NCBI GenBank assembly: GCA_003342895.1
Contig: PTFA01000011.1
Location: 1,942,629-2,006,628, forward strand
Length of the DNA: 64,000 bases
Reading direction: 5' to 3'
Origin: Casuarius casuarius
Lineage: Eukaryota; Chordata; Aves; Casuariiformes; Casuariidae
The notes beneath the pieces were generated by a model, which saw nothing but the letters and a program-made list of their open reading frames with translations, was not told the DNA's origin and did no database searches. The number at the start of each line of letters is the position of its first letter. Within the stretch, counting starts at the first letter, position 1. The position numbers and the translations under genes are program-made. Below, piece after piece: positions 50,965 to 60,968 of this stretch.

Positions 50965-51280
50965 TTCACTGGCAAGACACCAATTGGAAGACTGTATCCA
51001 GTTTTTGACATCACACTTCAAGAAAGGTGTGGACTAATTGGAGAGTGTACAGACAAGTGAGAATGATTGAAGTCTTAGAAGCCAAGAGCTATACAGAAAG
51101 GCTAAATGATGGCTAAATATAAATTAAAGGAAAAGAGGGACAGGAAAAGGGAAACAGGAGAACTTAGACAATAATAGTCTTCAAGTATATAATGGNTTGT
51201 TATAGAGACTGTATTTTATGTCCATGGTGGGTAGAACAAAAAATATGGACTTAATTTGCTGCAAGAAAGATCAGAACTTG
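50965..51280 (+). repeat. old CR1 LINE fragment (3' region body)
   Basis: The motif order matches the CR1 3' region: ACTGTATCCAGTTTTTGAC, then CACTTCAAGAAAGGTGTGG, ATTGGAGAGTGTACAGA, GAATGATTGAAG, then AATAGTCTTCAAGTATATAA, a TTATAGAGA block and GACTTAATTTGCTGCAAG. It is diverged and lacks both the reverse-transcriptase region and the extreme 3' end, so it is truncated on both sides. It carries the part that is deleted in the younger copy at 54088-54664. Confidence 0.75.
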
Positions 51281-51675
51281 ATCATGTCCTTGGCCAAGAG
51301 ATGGCAATCAAAGGCAGCAGCCCCAGAGTCAGCGTCTTCCCTTGGGTTCCTCCCCTGCTGCTGGAGGTGGAGAGTTCACCTGCACTGAACCTATGCTTGA
51401 TTCAACATCTGGTGGCGGATGAGGTGGAATAAGTAAAATTGCCCATCTTCACCTTTTTCTCTTACCCATCCAGGTCCCATCTCTCTTTCTGTGCTCACTC
51501 TATACTGCTGAGCCACTTGTTTGTCACCTGCTGCTGTAGCAGTGGGTGAAAGTTTGGCCCAAGATTCAAAACAGAAAATGTGCTCAAGACTCTGTGCTGA
51601 GAGCCAGTCATGGCTTTACCATGTTATGGAAACAGAAGGTGCCCAGGGCGCCAATGAACCATTAGAAGGGCGCTG
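51281..51675. other. unannotated non-coding DNA
   Basis: Slightly more GC-rich than average, with CTGCTG-type motifs near 51355. No frame or repeat is supported. Confidence 0.45.
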
Positions 51676-51696
51676 CACTCTGACTCAGTCAGAGTG
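51676..51696. promoter_or_regulatory. perfect palindrome centred on an AP-1-type site
   Basis: CACTCTGAC (51676-51684) and GTCAGAGTG (51688-51696) are exact reverse complements around a 3-nt centre TCA. The centre contains the consensus AP-1 (TRE) site TGACTCA at 51681-51687, and on the other strand the symmetric TGACTGAGTCA. The dyad extends AP-1 half sites further than chance would usually give. It lies about 400 bp beyond an old CR1 fragment. Binding is an inference; the palindrome is seen directly. Confidence 0.45.
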
Positions 51697-52195
51697 ATAG
51701 ACATTTTGCACATTTCTGATAGCGAGCTCAAGGAATTACTAAATAGCTGACTTTTCCTGCTTTTTCTCAAGCTTTTCAGGTGCTCCAACAATTGCTTATG
51801 TTGAATACTTAACCACCTCGCTTTTACAGATCCCAATTTACTTATGTTCTGACAACTTTCCCTTATCTCTCACCCTTTCATCACTTAAGTTGTAAGACAA
51901 CCAAGGCAAATCGTGGGAAAAAAGTAAGTCAGTATGTATTAAGAGACTATAGAAATGTAGAATGAAGGAGTAGGAAGAATATGCAAATAAGCATGTTTGA
52001 CTCCTTCCTGCTAACAGGCAGGCCACTGTGATAACATCCAGAAGCTCGCTGAAGTGAATAAGACAATATGTGAGAGGTCTGTGGCTCATTTGCTGAAAGT
52101 GAAACATTTAGTGAGGCCTTTAGTTGACCTTCTTTTGTGAAAATACCTGCAAATATGTTTAAACATATTTTCAGTCCAGAGTGCTGAGTGCATAA
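51697..52195. other. unannotated non-coding DNA
   Basis: No gene is supported. Overlapping opposite-strand open frames (51838-52107 and 51947-52249) are of chance length without recognisable domains. Confidence 0.45.
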
Positions 52196-52546
52196 GTGTT
52201 TCTTGTAATTACAAGGGAAAGTGCTTTTAGAACATTCCTCCTTCAGCATGAAATTGGAGACCTTTCAGCCCCGGCCCTGCAATATTTTCCACCGCTCCAG
52301 CAAGTAATGTGGAACCTGCGCTNGCCTATCACCTCCACTCCTGAAAATGACACAGGATCCCCCACACCCTTTCCTGACCCATCCTCTTCTGCATGTGACC
52401 CAAAATCCCCTATTGCCCTTCATGCCCTTTTTGGACCTGTGATGCCTTCCCATCCCTACAGTAATCCAGATGACAGCAGCTCAGAAAATTCTGCTGATGC
52501 TACAGGACCTGCAGTGTTCAATCCTGCTCTGTGTGACATCGGGTAA
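52196..52546 (+). other. proline/serine-rich open frame, unknown origin
   Basis: A 116-codon open frame whose second half (about 52325-52546) is unusually C-rich for this window and encodes a Pro-, Ser-, Asp- and Thr-rich, disordered-looking peptide. It ends at GGGTAAGAG, where the stop codon TAA overlaps a good splice-donor-like GTAAGA. Candidates are an exon of an unknown gene, a fragment of an endogenous retroviral gag linker, which is often Pro/Ser-rich, or chance opened by C-rich composition. There is an N at 52323. No conserved domain such as a CCHC zinc finger is present. Confidence 0.2.
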
Positions 52547-54087
52547 GAGGGAATTTATCATACTCAAATAAGTCTCTCAAAACCTTCTCAGCTGAAGCTT
52601 CCCAATCCAATTATCTGATGTGGCAGATGCACTCTCTGTAACATAACCAGTGCAGGATGGCTATGAAGATCATAGAAGAGGTCATTTAAGAAGTCTGACT
52701 CACCAGGTAGGACTGCACATATAAATCCTATTAAAAACAGTACTAAAAATACACGTGTAGTTATCTGCAAACAAAGCTGTGTTTGCACAAAAGGAAGTTC
52801 GCTAAAGTAGTGAAATGGGTTACAGCAGACATAGGTTCTTTCCTTGTCATTGCCCTGTTCTTTTATCCCAGAAAGTCTATCTTTGCAATCAGTTTAACAA
52901 GCCATATATTGAATTAAAAAACTTTTGCCTCCTCAACATTCAAAGAATGCTTACAGTGAATTGTCCTTCTTATTTTTCTCATGTGTCCAGGTGGAAAGCG
53001 AAATCACTAGGAAGGAGTTATGTCTTCTTACTGGGAGTATATCTCCACAGGGTTAAGGACCTCCCACCCATNCTTTGTTAAAATCTGCAGCTATATAGCT
53101 TAGTCCTGGTTTCTGTGACTGCAGTACTGGCATATCCTTTGAGTACCCAGAACCTTCTGCCTATTTGGCTCAGGAATGTCTATTGTAGCTCTTCATCCTT
53201 GTTTTAAGATTAAATAGGAGAGTCTAACTATTTTAATTCACATATAATAATGAATGAGAAAAGCTGCTTGTCATTCTTCATTTTAAAGAAGATTGAGATG
53301 GCTAAGGCACATAATTACTAATTTTAATGAAGTAATTATTTTCAAATTGATTTTTAATACCCTACAAAAAAGTTTCAATTGTTATTACTGGAACTGGAAT
53401 AATTAACAGTATCTACAAATTGACACTACTCTTTCCATGCTATATTGCATACTTTGAGATACTGTACAAATACGTTGACTGCGATCTTTGGAAACTGATT
53501 CTGCATGGAATAAAACTCAGACCACTCATTCTTTTCTGTTGCTGTTATCAGTTTACAATACCAGCTTATACTGCCTTCTCTCTGGGGTTTCAGTATTTAA
53601 GCTGTTGCCTCTCTGGAAAAAGACCTCTGGGTCACTATGGACATCACAATGAAAACATCTGGTGACATGCACAGTGAGGAGAAAAATCAAGCAAAATATT
53701 AGTCTATGTAAGCCTAGAAAAGATTATTGAAAATATTTGAGGGTCACTAATCACCTCAGTGAGGTCAAAATTGTCTTTAATTCTCTGTGTCAAGACACAG
53801 CATTCATATTGAGGGTTTTTGTTGGAGAGGTGTCACATGTATCGAATGATATGGCCTGACTTAACCTATAAGTTTGCATCTAAAAGTTGTGGTTTGGGAG
53901 AGTAATAATATCTCCACTTAAAGCCACCAACAGAATTAGGAAAGTGAACAAGTTTGTAGGTATGCAAGTCTTCTGCAGCTATAGGTAAAAAAAAAAGTTG
54001 TAAGACTATGGCCTTGGCTGAGTGTACAATGATTTTTCCCTTTCATGTTTGAATTTAAAGATAAGTAACAGAATATATGAATTAGTC
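52547..54087. other. unannotated AT-rich non-coding DNA
   Basis: No gene or repeat is recognised. Open frames at 52815-53081 and 53420-53665 lack supportable features. Confidence 0.5.
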
Positions 54088-54664
54088 AGTTCATTCTGAG
54101 CCAGCAGTGNGCCCTCACAACAAAGGACAATGGTATTCTGGGTTGTGTTATGAAGAACATTGCCAGTGGGTTGAGAGAGATGATCCTTCCCCTCTGCTCA
54201 GCACTGGTGAGATCACATCTGGTCATGTGAAGGGTCACAAAGATGTTTAATGGGCTGGAGCATCTCTCATTCAAGGAAAAGCTGAGAGAGCTGGGACTGT
54301 TTAGCTGGGAGAAGAGAAGGCTCGGGGAGGATCTTATCCCTGTGTATAAATATCTGAAGGGAGGGTGAAAAGAAGAGGGAGCCAGACTCTTCTCAGTGGC
54401 GCCCATTGACAGGATGAGAGGCAACAAACTGAAATATAGGAAACACCATCTGAACATAAGAAAATACTTTCTCATTGTGAGTGTGACTGAGTACTGGAAC
54501 AGGCTGCCCAGAGAAGCTGTGGCGTCTCCATCCTTGAAGATACTCAAAAGCTGTCTGGGCACAGTCCCGGGCAGCCTGCTCTAGCTGACCGTGTTGGAGC
54601 AGGGGGTTGGAGCAGATAATTGCCAGAGGGGTCTTATCCAACTTCAACTATTCTGTGATTGTGA
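54088..54664 (+). repeat. CR1 LINE 3' fragment with internal deletion
   Basis: A clear, moderately young CR1 copy. It begins with GAGCCAGCAGTG, goes through AATGGTATTCTGGG, GAGCATCTCTC, AGCTGGGAGAAGAGAAGGCT, AGACTCTTCTCAGTGG, GAGGCAACA, GAACAGGCTGCCCAG and GTCTCCATCCTTGAAGATA, and ends CAACTATTCTGTGATTGTG, the CR1 3' signature. Between about 54222 and 54231 the sequence jumps over a block present in the copy at 50965-51280 (the TCCAGTTTTTG ... TTCAAGAAAG ... TTGGAGAG part), so this copy has an internal deletion. The 158-codon opposite-strand open frame over it is an antisense artefact. No reverse-transcriptase coding remains. Confidence 0.93.
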
Positions 54665-55381
54665 TTTTTTTATCCAGTGTTCTGCGTTTTGTTGTAAATC
54701 GTTTTCAGAGTATGAAAGCAGAGACATATTCAAAAAGACTGCAAAGTAACCAGCCATATTTGAAAAGTACGTTTACAATTGGCAAAAAGATTTAAAAAGT
54801 TAACTTGCCATAATGCTTTCTGACAGTGCAACAGAAATTAGAAATGGAATAGATATTTATATTACTAAAAAGGCACCTGTGTTTACATTGGCATGATGGA
54901 AAAAAATAAATCGCAAGGAAAATGTTAAACATGTAAGCCCATTCCTACCTATATTAAGAGTAGACTTCCCGTTGATGCTATTTACTCCTTAAATTGGTTA
55001 CAGCCAAAATCTTTGTGCCTTCCTCTCACATACCTGCTACTGCTGACTAAACTAGGGGCACTGGTGGGTGATAGAAATTCCTGAGCTCTGTTTCACACTT
55101 AGAGTTTGGTTGAGTAAATGTACCTGCAGAGGTAGATTCACAGAATGCCAGCCTCAGCCATGGGAGCTGCATTTCTGGCTGGTTTCTTTTGTTGAGATCT
55201 ATGTGTAGCATCACCCATGGAATCTTTTTGCCCATTTCTATTTTGATATTTCCTACCACTGGAAAATAGTTCAGTAGCAGTCTCCCATTTATTTGTCCAG
55301 TTATGTGGCTGTGGAATAATATACATTCTACACTGGAAGTACTTCTACTGAACTTACAATCTGCAGCATAGGACCAAAGTG
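54665..55381. other. unannotated AT-rich non-coding DNA
   Basis: Lies between the CR1 copy and the T21 run. No gene is recognised; the 150-codon opposite-strand open frame (55047-55499) passes through the homopolymer and the sequence beside the LTR and has no recognisable domain. Confidence 0.45.
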
Positions 55382-55402
55382 TTTTTTTTTTTTTTTTTTT
55401 TT
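55382..55402. repeat. T21 homopolymer run
   Basis: Twenty-one consecutive T bases, the longest homopolymer in the window, followed by CTCTCAG. On the minus strand it reads as an A21 tail with an AATAAA 55 nt upstream (plus-strand 55458-55463). That spacing is longer than in a normal mRNA tail, so a retrocopy is not supported. Confidence 0.95.
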
Positions 55403-55576
55403 CTCTCAGACAGAATCTTTTGACAGTTACAAGTATGGTGTAGCACAGGATACAGCCTTTATTGTCTCTTAGTGAGACACTATTAGGGAAATTGTTCAAT
55501 CCAGTGTCCCTAACAGGGTTTGACCCTAGTTTTCCGCTTTAACCAAAAGATACAAAATAATTCTTCATAAGATGAT

Positions 55577-55582
55577 TTTATT
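55577..55582 (-). terminator. LTR polyadenylation signal
   Basis: AATAAA on the minus strand, about 54 nt after the TATA box and about 30 nt after the expected start site. This gives a short R region of roughly 50 nt with cleavage expected near 55560, leaving a U5 of about 55 nt. Confidence 0.7.
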
Positions 55583-55635
55583 AGTATTACAGCTCGATCT
55601 CCTCCGAGGGACCCCCAAACGGAAAATTCCCGGGG

Positions 55636-55643
55636 TATTTATA
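55636..55643 (-). promoter_or_regulatory. LTR TATA box
   Basis: TATAAATA on the minus strand, embedded in the 16-bp palindrome GGGGTATAAATACCCC. It would place the transcription start (U3/R border) near 55610, directing transcription towards lower coordinates, that is towards the T21 run and the CR1 copy. Confidence 0.75.
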
Positions 55644-55943
55644 CCCCTCCGGGTTAAGTTCTTTGGTGTCCATTCTCCAATTTGTTGCACCAATGACTGC
55701 TCGACAAGTAGTAGCTTCTTCACTCCTGGTTGGTTTCCCTGTTGTCTCCAGGTGGAGTTATGGTACTTGCTGATCATTGTTGATGCTGTTTTCGCTGTTT
55801 TGTCACTTTCTTATCTCTTTGTTCTCTCCTTCTTCGAACTGGCTCAAACAAGTTTGGGAAAAGTTCAGCAATGTGAGGCCTTAGGCTTCAGTAAATTTAG
55901 CTACTAATGCTAAGCAAATGCTATTATATCCAACAGACACCAG

Positions 55944-57775
55944 GTTTTGCTTCAACAGCTTTCCTTTCCTTGCAGTTTTACAGGTTTGGATTACCTCTCT
56001 GGCTTATCTCTTTTGTCTATGCAGAGACCTGGTGTTTCCCAGCAGCTGATTTTGTTGCAATGTTCAGTCATTTGTGTCATTGTGCCCTTTCATGCTAGCT
56101 GACTTAGGTGTTTGAGCCTTCTTGTCAAGCCGCAACATCAAACAGCCTTAGGTTCTCCAGAAACTATAGTTCTCTTCCCAAGGAAAGACGCCTTTCTAAA
56201 TAACGCAGTAATCTTCCTAATGCCGACAATTATATGCTGATATGACAATCTCAGCTTTTATTTGAAAAGTAAGGATATTTTTTTAATCATCATTGTCCAA
56301 GTTCAGATTGAAACCCAAGCATGGCCCAGAGGCTTAAATATTTAAAAATAACCCAATATAATCATTATAATTAAAATTACTGTTTTAAAATTTCTAGACT
56401 TTTAAAGATTAAGAGTTTGAGTGTAAACACTTAAATCTGGCAAAAAAAGATTAAAAATTGGACTACTTCTGCATAGCTTGATTTGAAATAAATCTCTTTG
56501 AAGCTAGAGTCTCCACACCAGTTTTTCTGATGAAAAGAGTTGCTAGGCCAGTTTCCTTCGTTAGCTTCTGAAGTTAGCATCATATAATAACAAATCAATG
56601 AACTAAACACATTCTAATTAATCACTTCAGGGTTATTTGATTGACCACATAGTCAATTCCTTGAATAAATCAATGCACATTTAGAAAGTATTTCAAGTTA
56701 AGCTTTTCAAGGAATATGGGCTGAAATTCAGAGAAAAGGAAAGACAGTAGAAATGACTGCACTAGAAAGAGTAGCTGTATTGCTCTTTTTCAACAAATTA
56801 CGGGCTTGATATTGCAATCACTTGCTACCTCTTGACTTTAAGACAACTACTTTAGTAAAAAGCACTCGCTCTGCAATGATTAATATTATTGTCAGTTATG
56901 ATATTTTTGCCACAGTACCTCATTAACTACAATCTATGCAACTGAAAATAGAAAATCTGTCTTAAACTGAGAGAGAACTGAGTTCTGCTGCAGTCTTGAT
57001 GGCTTTGTGTGTGCAATAAGATCACAAGAGCTGGAAAGGTTCACACTAAAATCCTTCTAGCCCTGACACACATACAGCCTCAGCTTTGTGGGATAGCAAG
57101 ACTGTGGTCCCAGCTCTTCGGCTAGGATCCAACCAATGCACTGATTTGATCATGCTTTCTTTGCACAGTGTACTAACCTNAACCAAGGACTCAGCTCTGA
57201 GATCAGTCAAATGGGGAGAACCTGGTGTGGGACAGAAGCTCAGTCACCTTATGACACTGCAGTTTATAGGGAAGCTTGGGACTGTGTTAAATAAGGGAAC
57301 CACAGTGCTGAACTCCTGCTCAGGTTCTTTTATCTCTTGCTCTGCGATAGACTACTGTGAATCAGTGCAGTGCTCTAGTCTGGGAGGGAAAAAAGGGTAT
57401 TTCTTATTGTGGTGTCTTAGAGCTTCCAATCAAAGAGGAAAAGTGGCATGTAATCGAGGCATATTTGCCCTCCTTTCAGCTTCACAGCAACTTCTGAGAC
57501 AAAGCAAAGTGACTAAAGTGGAGGCATTATATCGTGCCACTTCATTTAAAGACATTATGCAAGTAACCTTTTTGAAATCAGCTAGTACTTGAGCAACACT
57601 AAAATCAACCAGTATGGCTTTTGCTGTTCTCTACATGATTCTGAAGGGGTGCTGACAGGTTTCCAGTTCTCTAGTACCAAATTTCCAGTGCCAACAAGAC
57701 TTTAGATTTTGGGCATGTGGGGAGAGCTATTTAAGGGCAAAGCTGGTTGTTATTCTCCCACCAAAAGGTAGGCCT
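55944..57775. other. unannotated AT-rich non-coding DNA
   Basis: No gene is supported. The 168-codon open frame 57086-57592, the longest in the window, contains an N and shows no recognisable domain, signal peptide or membrane segment; its lysine/serine/leucine mix looks like translated non-coding DNA. No repeat was identified before the CR1 start at about 57776. Confidence 0.5.
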
Positions 57776-58190
57776 CAAAGATGATTAAGGGATTGGAGCA
57801 TCTCCCGTATGAGGAGAGGCTGAGAGAGCCTGGAGAAGTGAAAGCTCAGCAGGGAGCTTATCAATGTGTATAAATGCTTAATGGGGGAGAGTAAAGAAGA
57901 TGGAGCTAGACTCTTCTCAGTGGTATCTAGTGAACAGATAAGAGGCAATGGGTGAAAAATGAAATACAAAACATTCCATTTAAACATAAGAAAAAACTTT
58001 TTTACTGTGAGGGGAATCAAACACTGAAACAGGTTGCCCAGGGAGGCTGTGAAGTCTCCATCCTTGGAGATATTCAAAAGCTGTCTGGATGATGTCCTGA
58101 GCAACCTGCTCTTGTTGACCCTGCTTTTAGCAGGGGGACGGGNCCAGGGATCCCTTCCCACCTCAGCTATTCTGTAATTTTGTGGTTCTG
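57776..58190 (+). repeat. CR1 LINE 3' fragment
   Basis: A clear CR1 3' end. CAAAGATGATTAAGGG opens it, followed by TGGAGCATCTCCCG, GAGGAGAGGCTGAGAGAG, TCAATGTGTATAAATG, AGACTCTTCTCAGTGG, AGAGGCAATGG, AACAGGTTGCCCAGGGAGG, GTCTCCATCCTTGGAGATA and TTCCCACCTCAGC, and it ends TATTCTGTAATTTTGTGG. It shares most of these blocks with the copy at 54088-54664 but starts about 150 bp further into the element, a typical 5' truncation. The N at 58143 lies in the GGGTTGGACCA-like part. Opposite-strand open frames over it are artefacts. Confidence 0.93.
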
Positions 58191-60850
58191 TAAAATAAAT
58201 TCCAAAAAAATAAATGTTTATACAGAAACTTTAAAAAAGAACAGAGAGAGAGAGTCTTTTTTGAGAATAGTTCAAAAGATTTGGGTTTCATCTCCTCTTT
58301 TCTGTCTACCTTTTACCACCAACAATGAGAAAATGCAAAAGTGAGATCAAGGAAAGAGGAAAACAATAGTCATCAATTTTTTTTGTGAATATATTCTAAT
58401 TATAAGGAATTTTTAACCTGAAACATAACAATCAGCTATTGCTTTTTTGTAAATTTGCAGTAAGAAAAAGTTTTGTTCTAGAATAGTACATTGTCTTTCT
58501 GAGAGGTTCCCTGAAGGTAATTTCTGTCAAAGAGATGGAAAACCCATGGCCCACAGACTAAGTCCAGCCCACAGAGTAAATGTCACCTGCCTCTCCCTGT
58601 TATGTAGCTTGTAAAGCCCTAAGTGATCAGGAAGAAACAGACTGCCCTGGATTATTTGTTCTTCCACACACTGATGCAGACTTTCCCTAATCCCATTGTC
58701 AAAAGTATGTTTGTTATATTATGAAACTACAGCTTTCTCCCATTACATGGTCACTACCCATCTGGTTGAGAGCTGGGAATTCCTTGGGCACTCCACCACC
58801 TGAACTCAAGTGGATTAAGTTAGCCAAAAGTTTCTGTGCTCCAGTACAGTACAAAATACATCAGATCTTAACCCATGGTCTTACATGCCTTTCTCTTATT
58901 CAGATTGTCATTAAACTGGCAAGGAAATAAGGTGAAGAAAACAATATCATGTCATGAAGAGTCATGAGGTCCTCTGCATGCTTCTGTGTGCTAATCATTC
59001 TGTCTGCATCCCCATTCCACTGGGCGTCAGTAGGTTTGAAGGGTCAAGTTTACCCAACCAAATACAAACATGCTAAATTCACTTTGGTGAACATCAACTG
59101 TAACTGTAGACATGTAAAAATGCCTGCATTTTAATGTCTTCATTTGAGCTAGTTTTCTTGATTTTTATAGTCAAGTAGAGAGAAACAGGTATTTCTGGAG
59201 TTTGAGTCATCTCATCTTGAAAGGCAGATGTCTGAGATCAGGTGACTATATCTCCCTACCAGTGATGCTTTCTTGGCAAATGGAGTTCAGCATAAAGAGC
59301 TCACAAGTTGATATTTACTCTAATGACATCTACGTTTGGTCAGGGGAAGCCACCTAGAAAAAAGACTGTAAACAGCACTGAATTTATAACCAAATATTTG
59401 CTTAGTACATAAAGCATCCTAAGGAGAAAGGGGAGATACCACAGGTATTACTCCAGAGGACTCCAGCATGTAGGCAGCGGGAATGCTGGAAACCCTTGCC
59501 TCCCTGACTCCATGAGATCTCCAACTCACTTTCACTTTTGGTGTCAGTAACTCCATTCCATGTAAGCATGGTTTGCTAATTCAAGAAAATGAAAATAGCA
59601 CGGTCATTAAGTTAAACTTACCATGCTTGTAGGCTTTGCAAGGCATGAAACATCGTGACATATATTGTTGATATTACAGATTGAAGTAGCTGTGAGGGAG
59701 CTATCCTATTGTCCTTCTGTAGGGAAGTATGTATGTAGAGCTGTGCAAGGAAGCATGAAAGGTTTGAATGTGATTCAGTCTCTCAGGTAAGAAGATAAAT
59801 ATTTGGTTATTTTCCCCTTTTTAATTGCACTTAGCATCTGTATTTATTTAGTCAAGAACGACTCTTCGGGAGCTTTTTCTAGACCCTTAGATAAACAAAT
59901 GGAGTTATGATGTTTCCTGTTTTAGAAACTAATTATGCATTCTGGAAAACCAGGAAAATGCGTCTTAAAAGTAAACATAGTTAAAAGAGCAAAGAGAATT
60001 CCGTGGAAAGTACTAACTTAAAAATACTAATGTTTGGTTTACACGTTTGTAAAAACTGTGAAAAATAAAGACTGACGACACCATTTTGCATATCTGCTTT
60101 CCCTTGCATTAGCTTCTGAATTACAGGTCCTTCTCTAATGTTCCTAACATTTAAAGCACAAGAAGGGACTCGCCCTTTCTATTCCCAGTAGTCTGAAGAG
60201 GGTCCTTATGCTATTCTTCTGTGGTCCAGATACTGAGAACTGCAGAGGAGCTGCAATCAAACATACTCCTGAGCACCTCCAGTAATTTTCATATTTTGAT
60301 TGGTATTTTGATCATTTTCCCAAGATGCATTGTACCTGTTCTTTTCAAAAACATAAGTATTTTTGAGAATGTTTTGGAAAAAAAGAAAAAACAGATTTTG
60401 TTAGAAACAGACAAATGACTAAAAAGAACTCAGTAAATGATATTCATGAATCGAGTCTTCATCTTGAAACATTCTCTAAAGTCCATGCAATTATTAGCAA
60501 ATCAGTGTTAATTAACCTGCACTCCATTCATTTCCACTGCTTCTGCCTGATTAGAGACCAAGGTGGAAGACAGGTGTCTAAATGGTTCCTAAAAGAAAAT
60601 ACCTGTGGAAATTACACTTCCAAGATCAGAGAGGTTTGGGCCAAAGAGGAAGTGTGTGGTTTGACATGAAAGTACTATAATACCTGCTAAAACCATGGTG
60701 GGAGGTTTCAGGCCATATTTCAAAGTTCAGAGCAGATACAAAATGATTTAAAACAAGGTCATAATTAAAATAAATATGTATTTACCATGAAATTTCAACA
60801 TTTTCTCAAAAAATTGAAACCTTATGGTTAAGTCTGAACTATTGCTTTGG
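58191..60850. other. unannotated AT-rich non-coding DNA
   Basis: No gene or transposon is recognised. A short AG run (GAGAGAGAGAG) lies near 58243-58254. Open frames are short and without recognisable features. Confidence 0.5.
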
Positions 60851-60968
60851 GGTGTGTGTGTATATATATATATATATATTTGTATCTATCTATCTATATA
60901 TGAGATATACATATATGCTTATGTATATGCTTATTATATATTTGTGTGGCTGTGTATATACCTACCTA
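60851..60968. repeat. compound TG/TA/TATC microsatellite
   Basis: A (GT)n block at about 60852-60860 passes into (TA)n at 60861-60879, then TATC/TCTA units to about 60896, then degenerate TATA/TGTG sequence to about 60968. The 64-codon tyrosine/isoleucine-rich open frame over it (60824-61018) is an artefact of the repeat. Confidence 0.93.

Larger units (their letters stand above)
55505..55939 (-). mobile_element. solo LTR of an endogenous retrovirus
   Basis: On the minus strand the element runs from TGTCTGTTGG (complement of 55939 downwards) to GTTAGGGACA (complement of 55505 upwards), giving TG...CA ends and a 4-bp terminal inverted repeat TGTC/GACA. It is flanked by CCAG at 55501-55504 and again at 55940-55943, a 4-bp target-site duplication. 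Inside, on the minus strand, are a TATAAATA box (55636-55643) in a GGGGTATAAATACCCC context and an AATAAA signal (55577-55582), in U3-R-U5 order. The length, 435 bp, is normal for an avian LTR. No internal retroviral genes or second LTR are adjacent, so it is a solo LTR left by LTR-LTR recombination. A 4-bp duplication fits a gammaretrovirus-like (class I) source; the exact family is not assigned. Confidence 0.87.

Noticed and set aside
54086..54562. 158-codon minus-strand open frame
   Set aside because: Antisense reading of a CR1 3' region. A similar antisense frame covers the other CR1 copy at 57775-58161, which shows it is a property of the repeat.
57086..57592. 168-codon plus-strand open frame, the longest in the window
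   Set aside because: It contains an N, has no domain, signal or splice context, and a frame of this length is plausible by chance in 64 kb over six frames.
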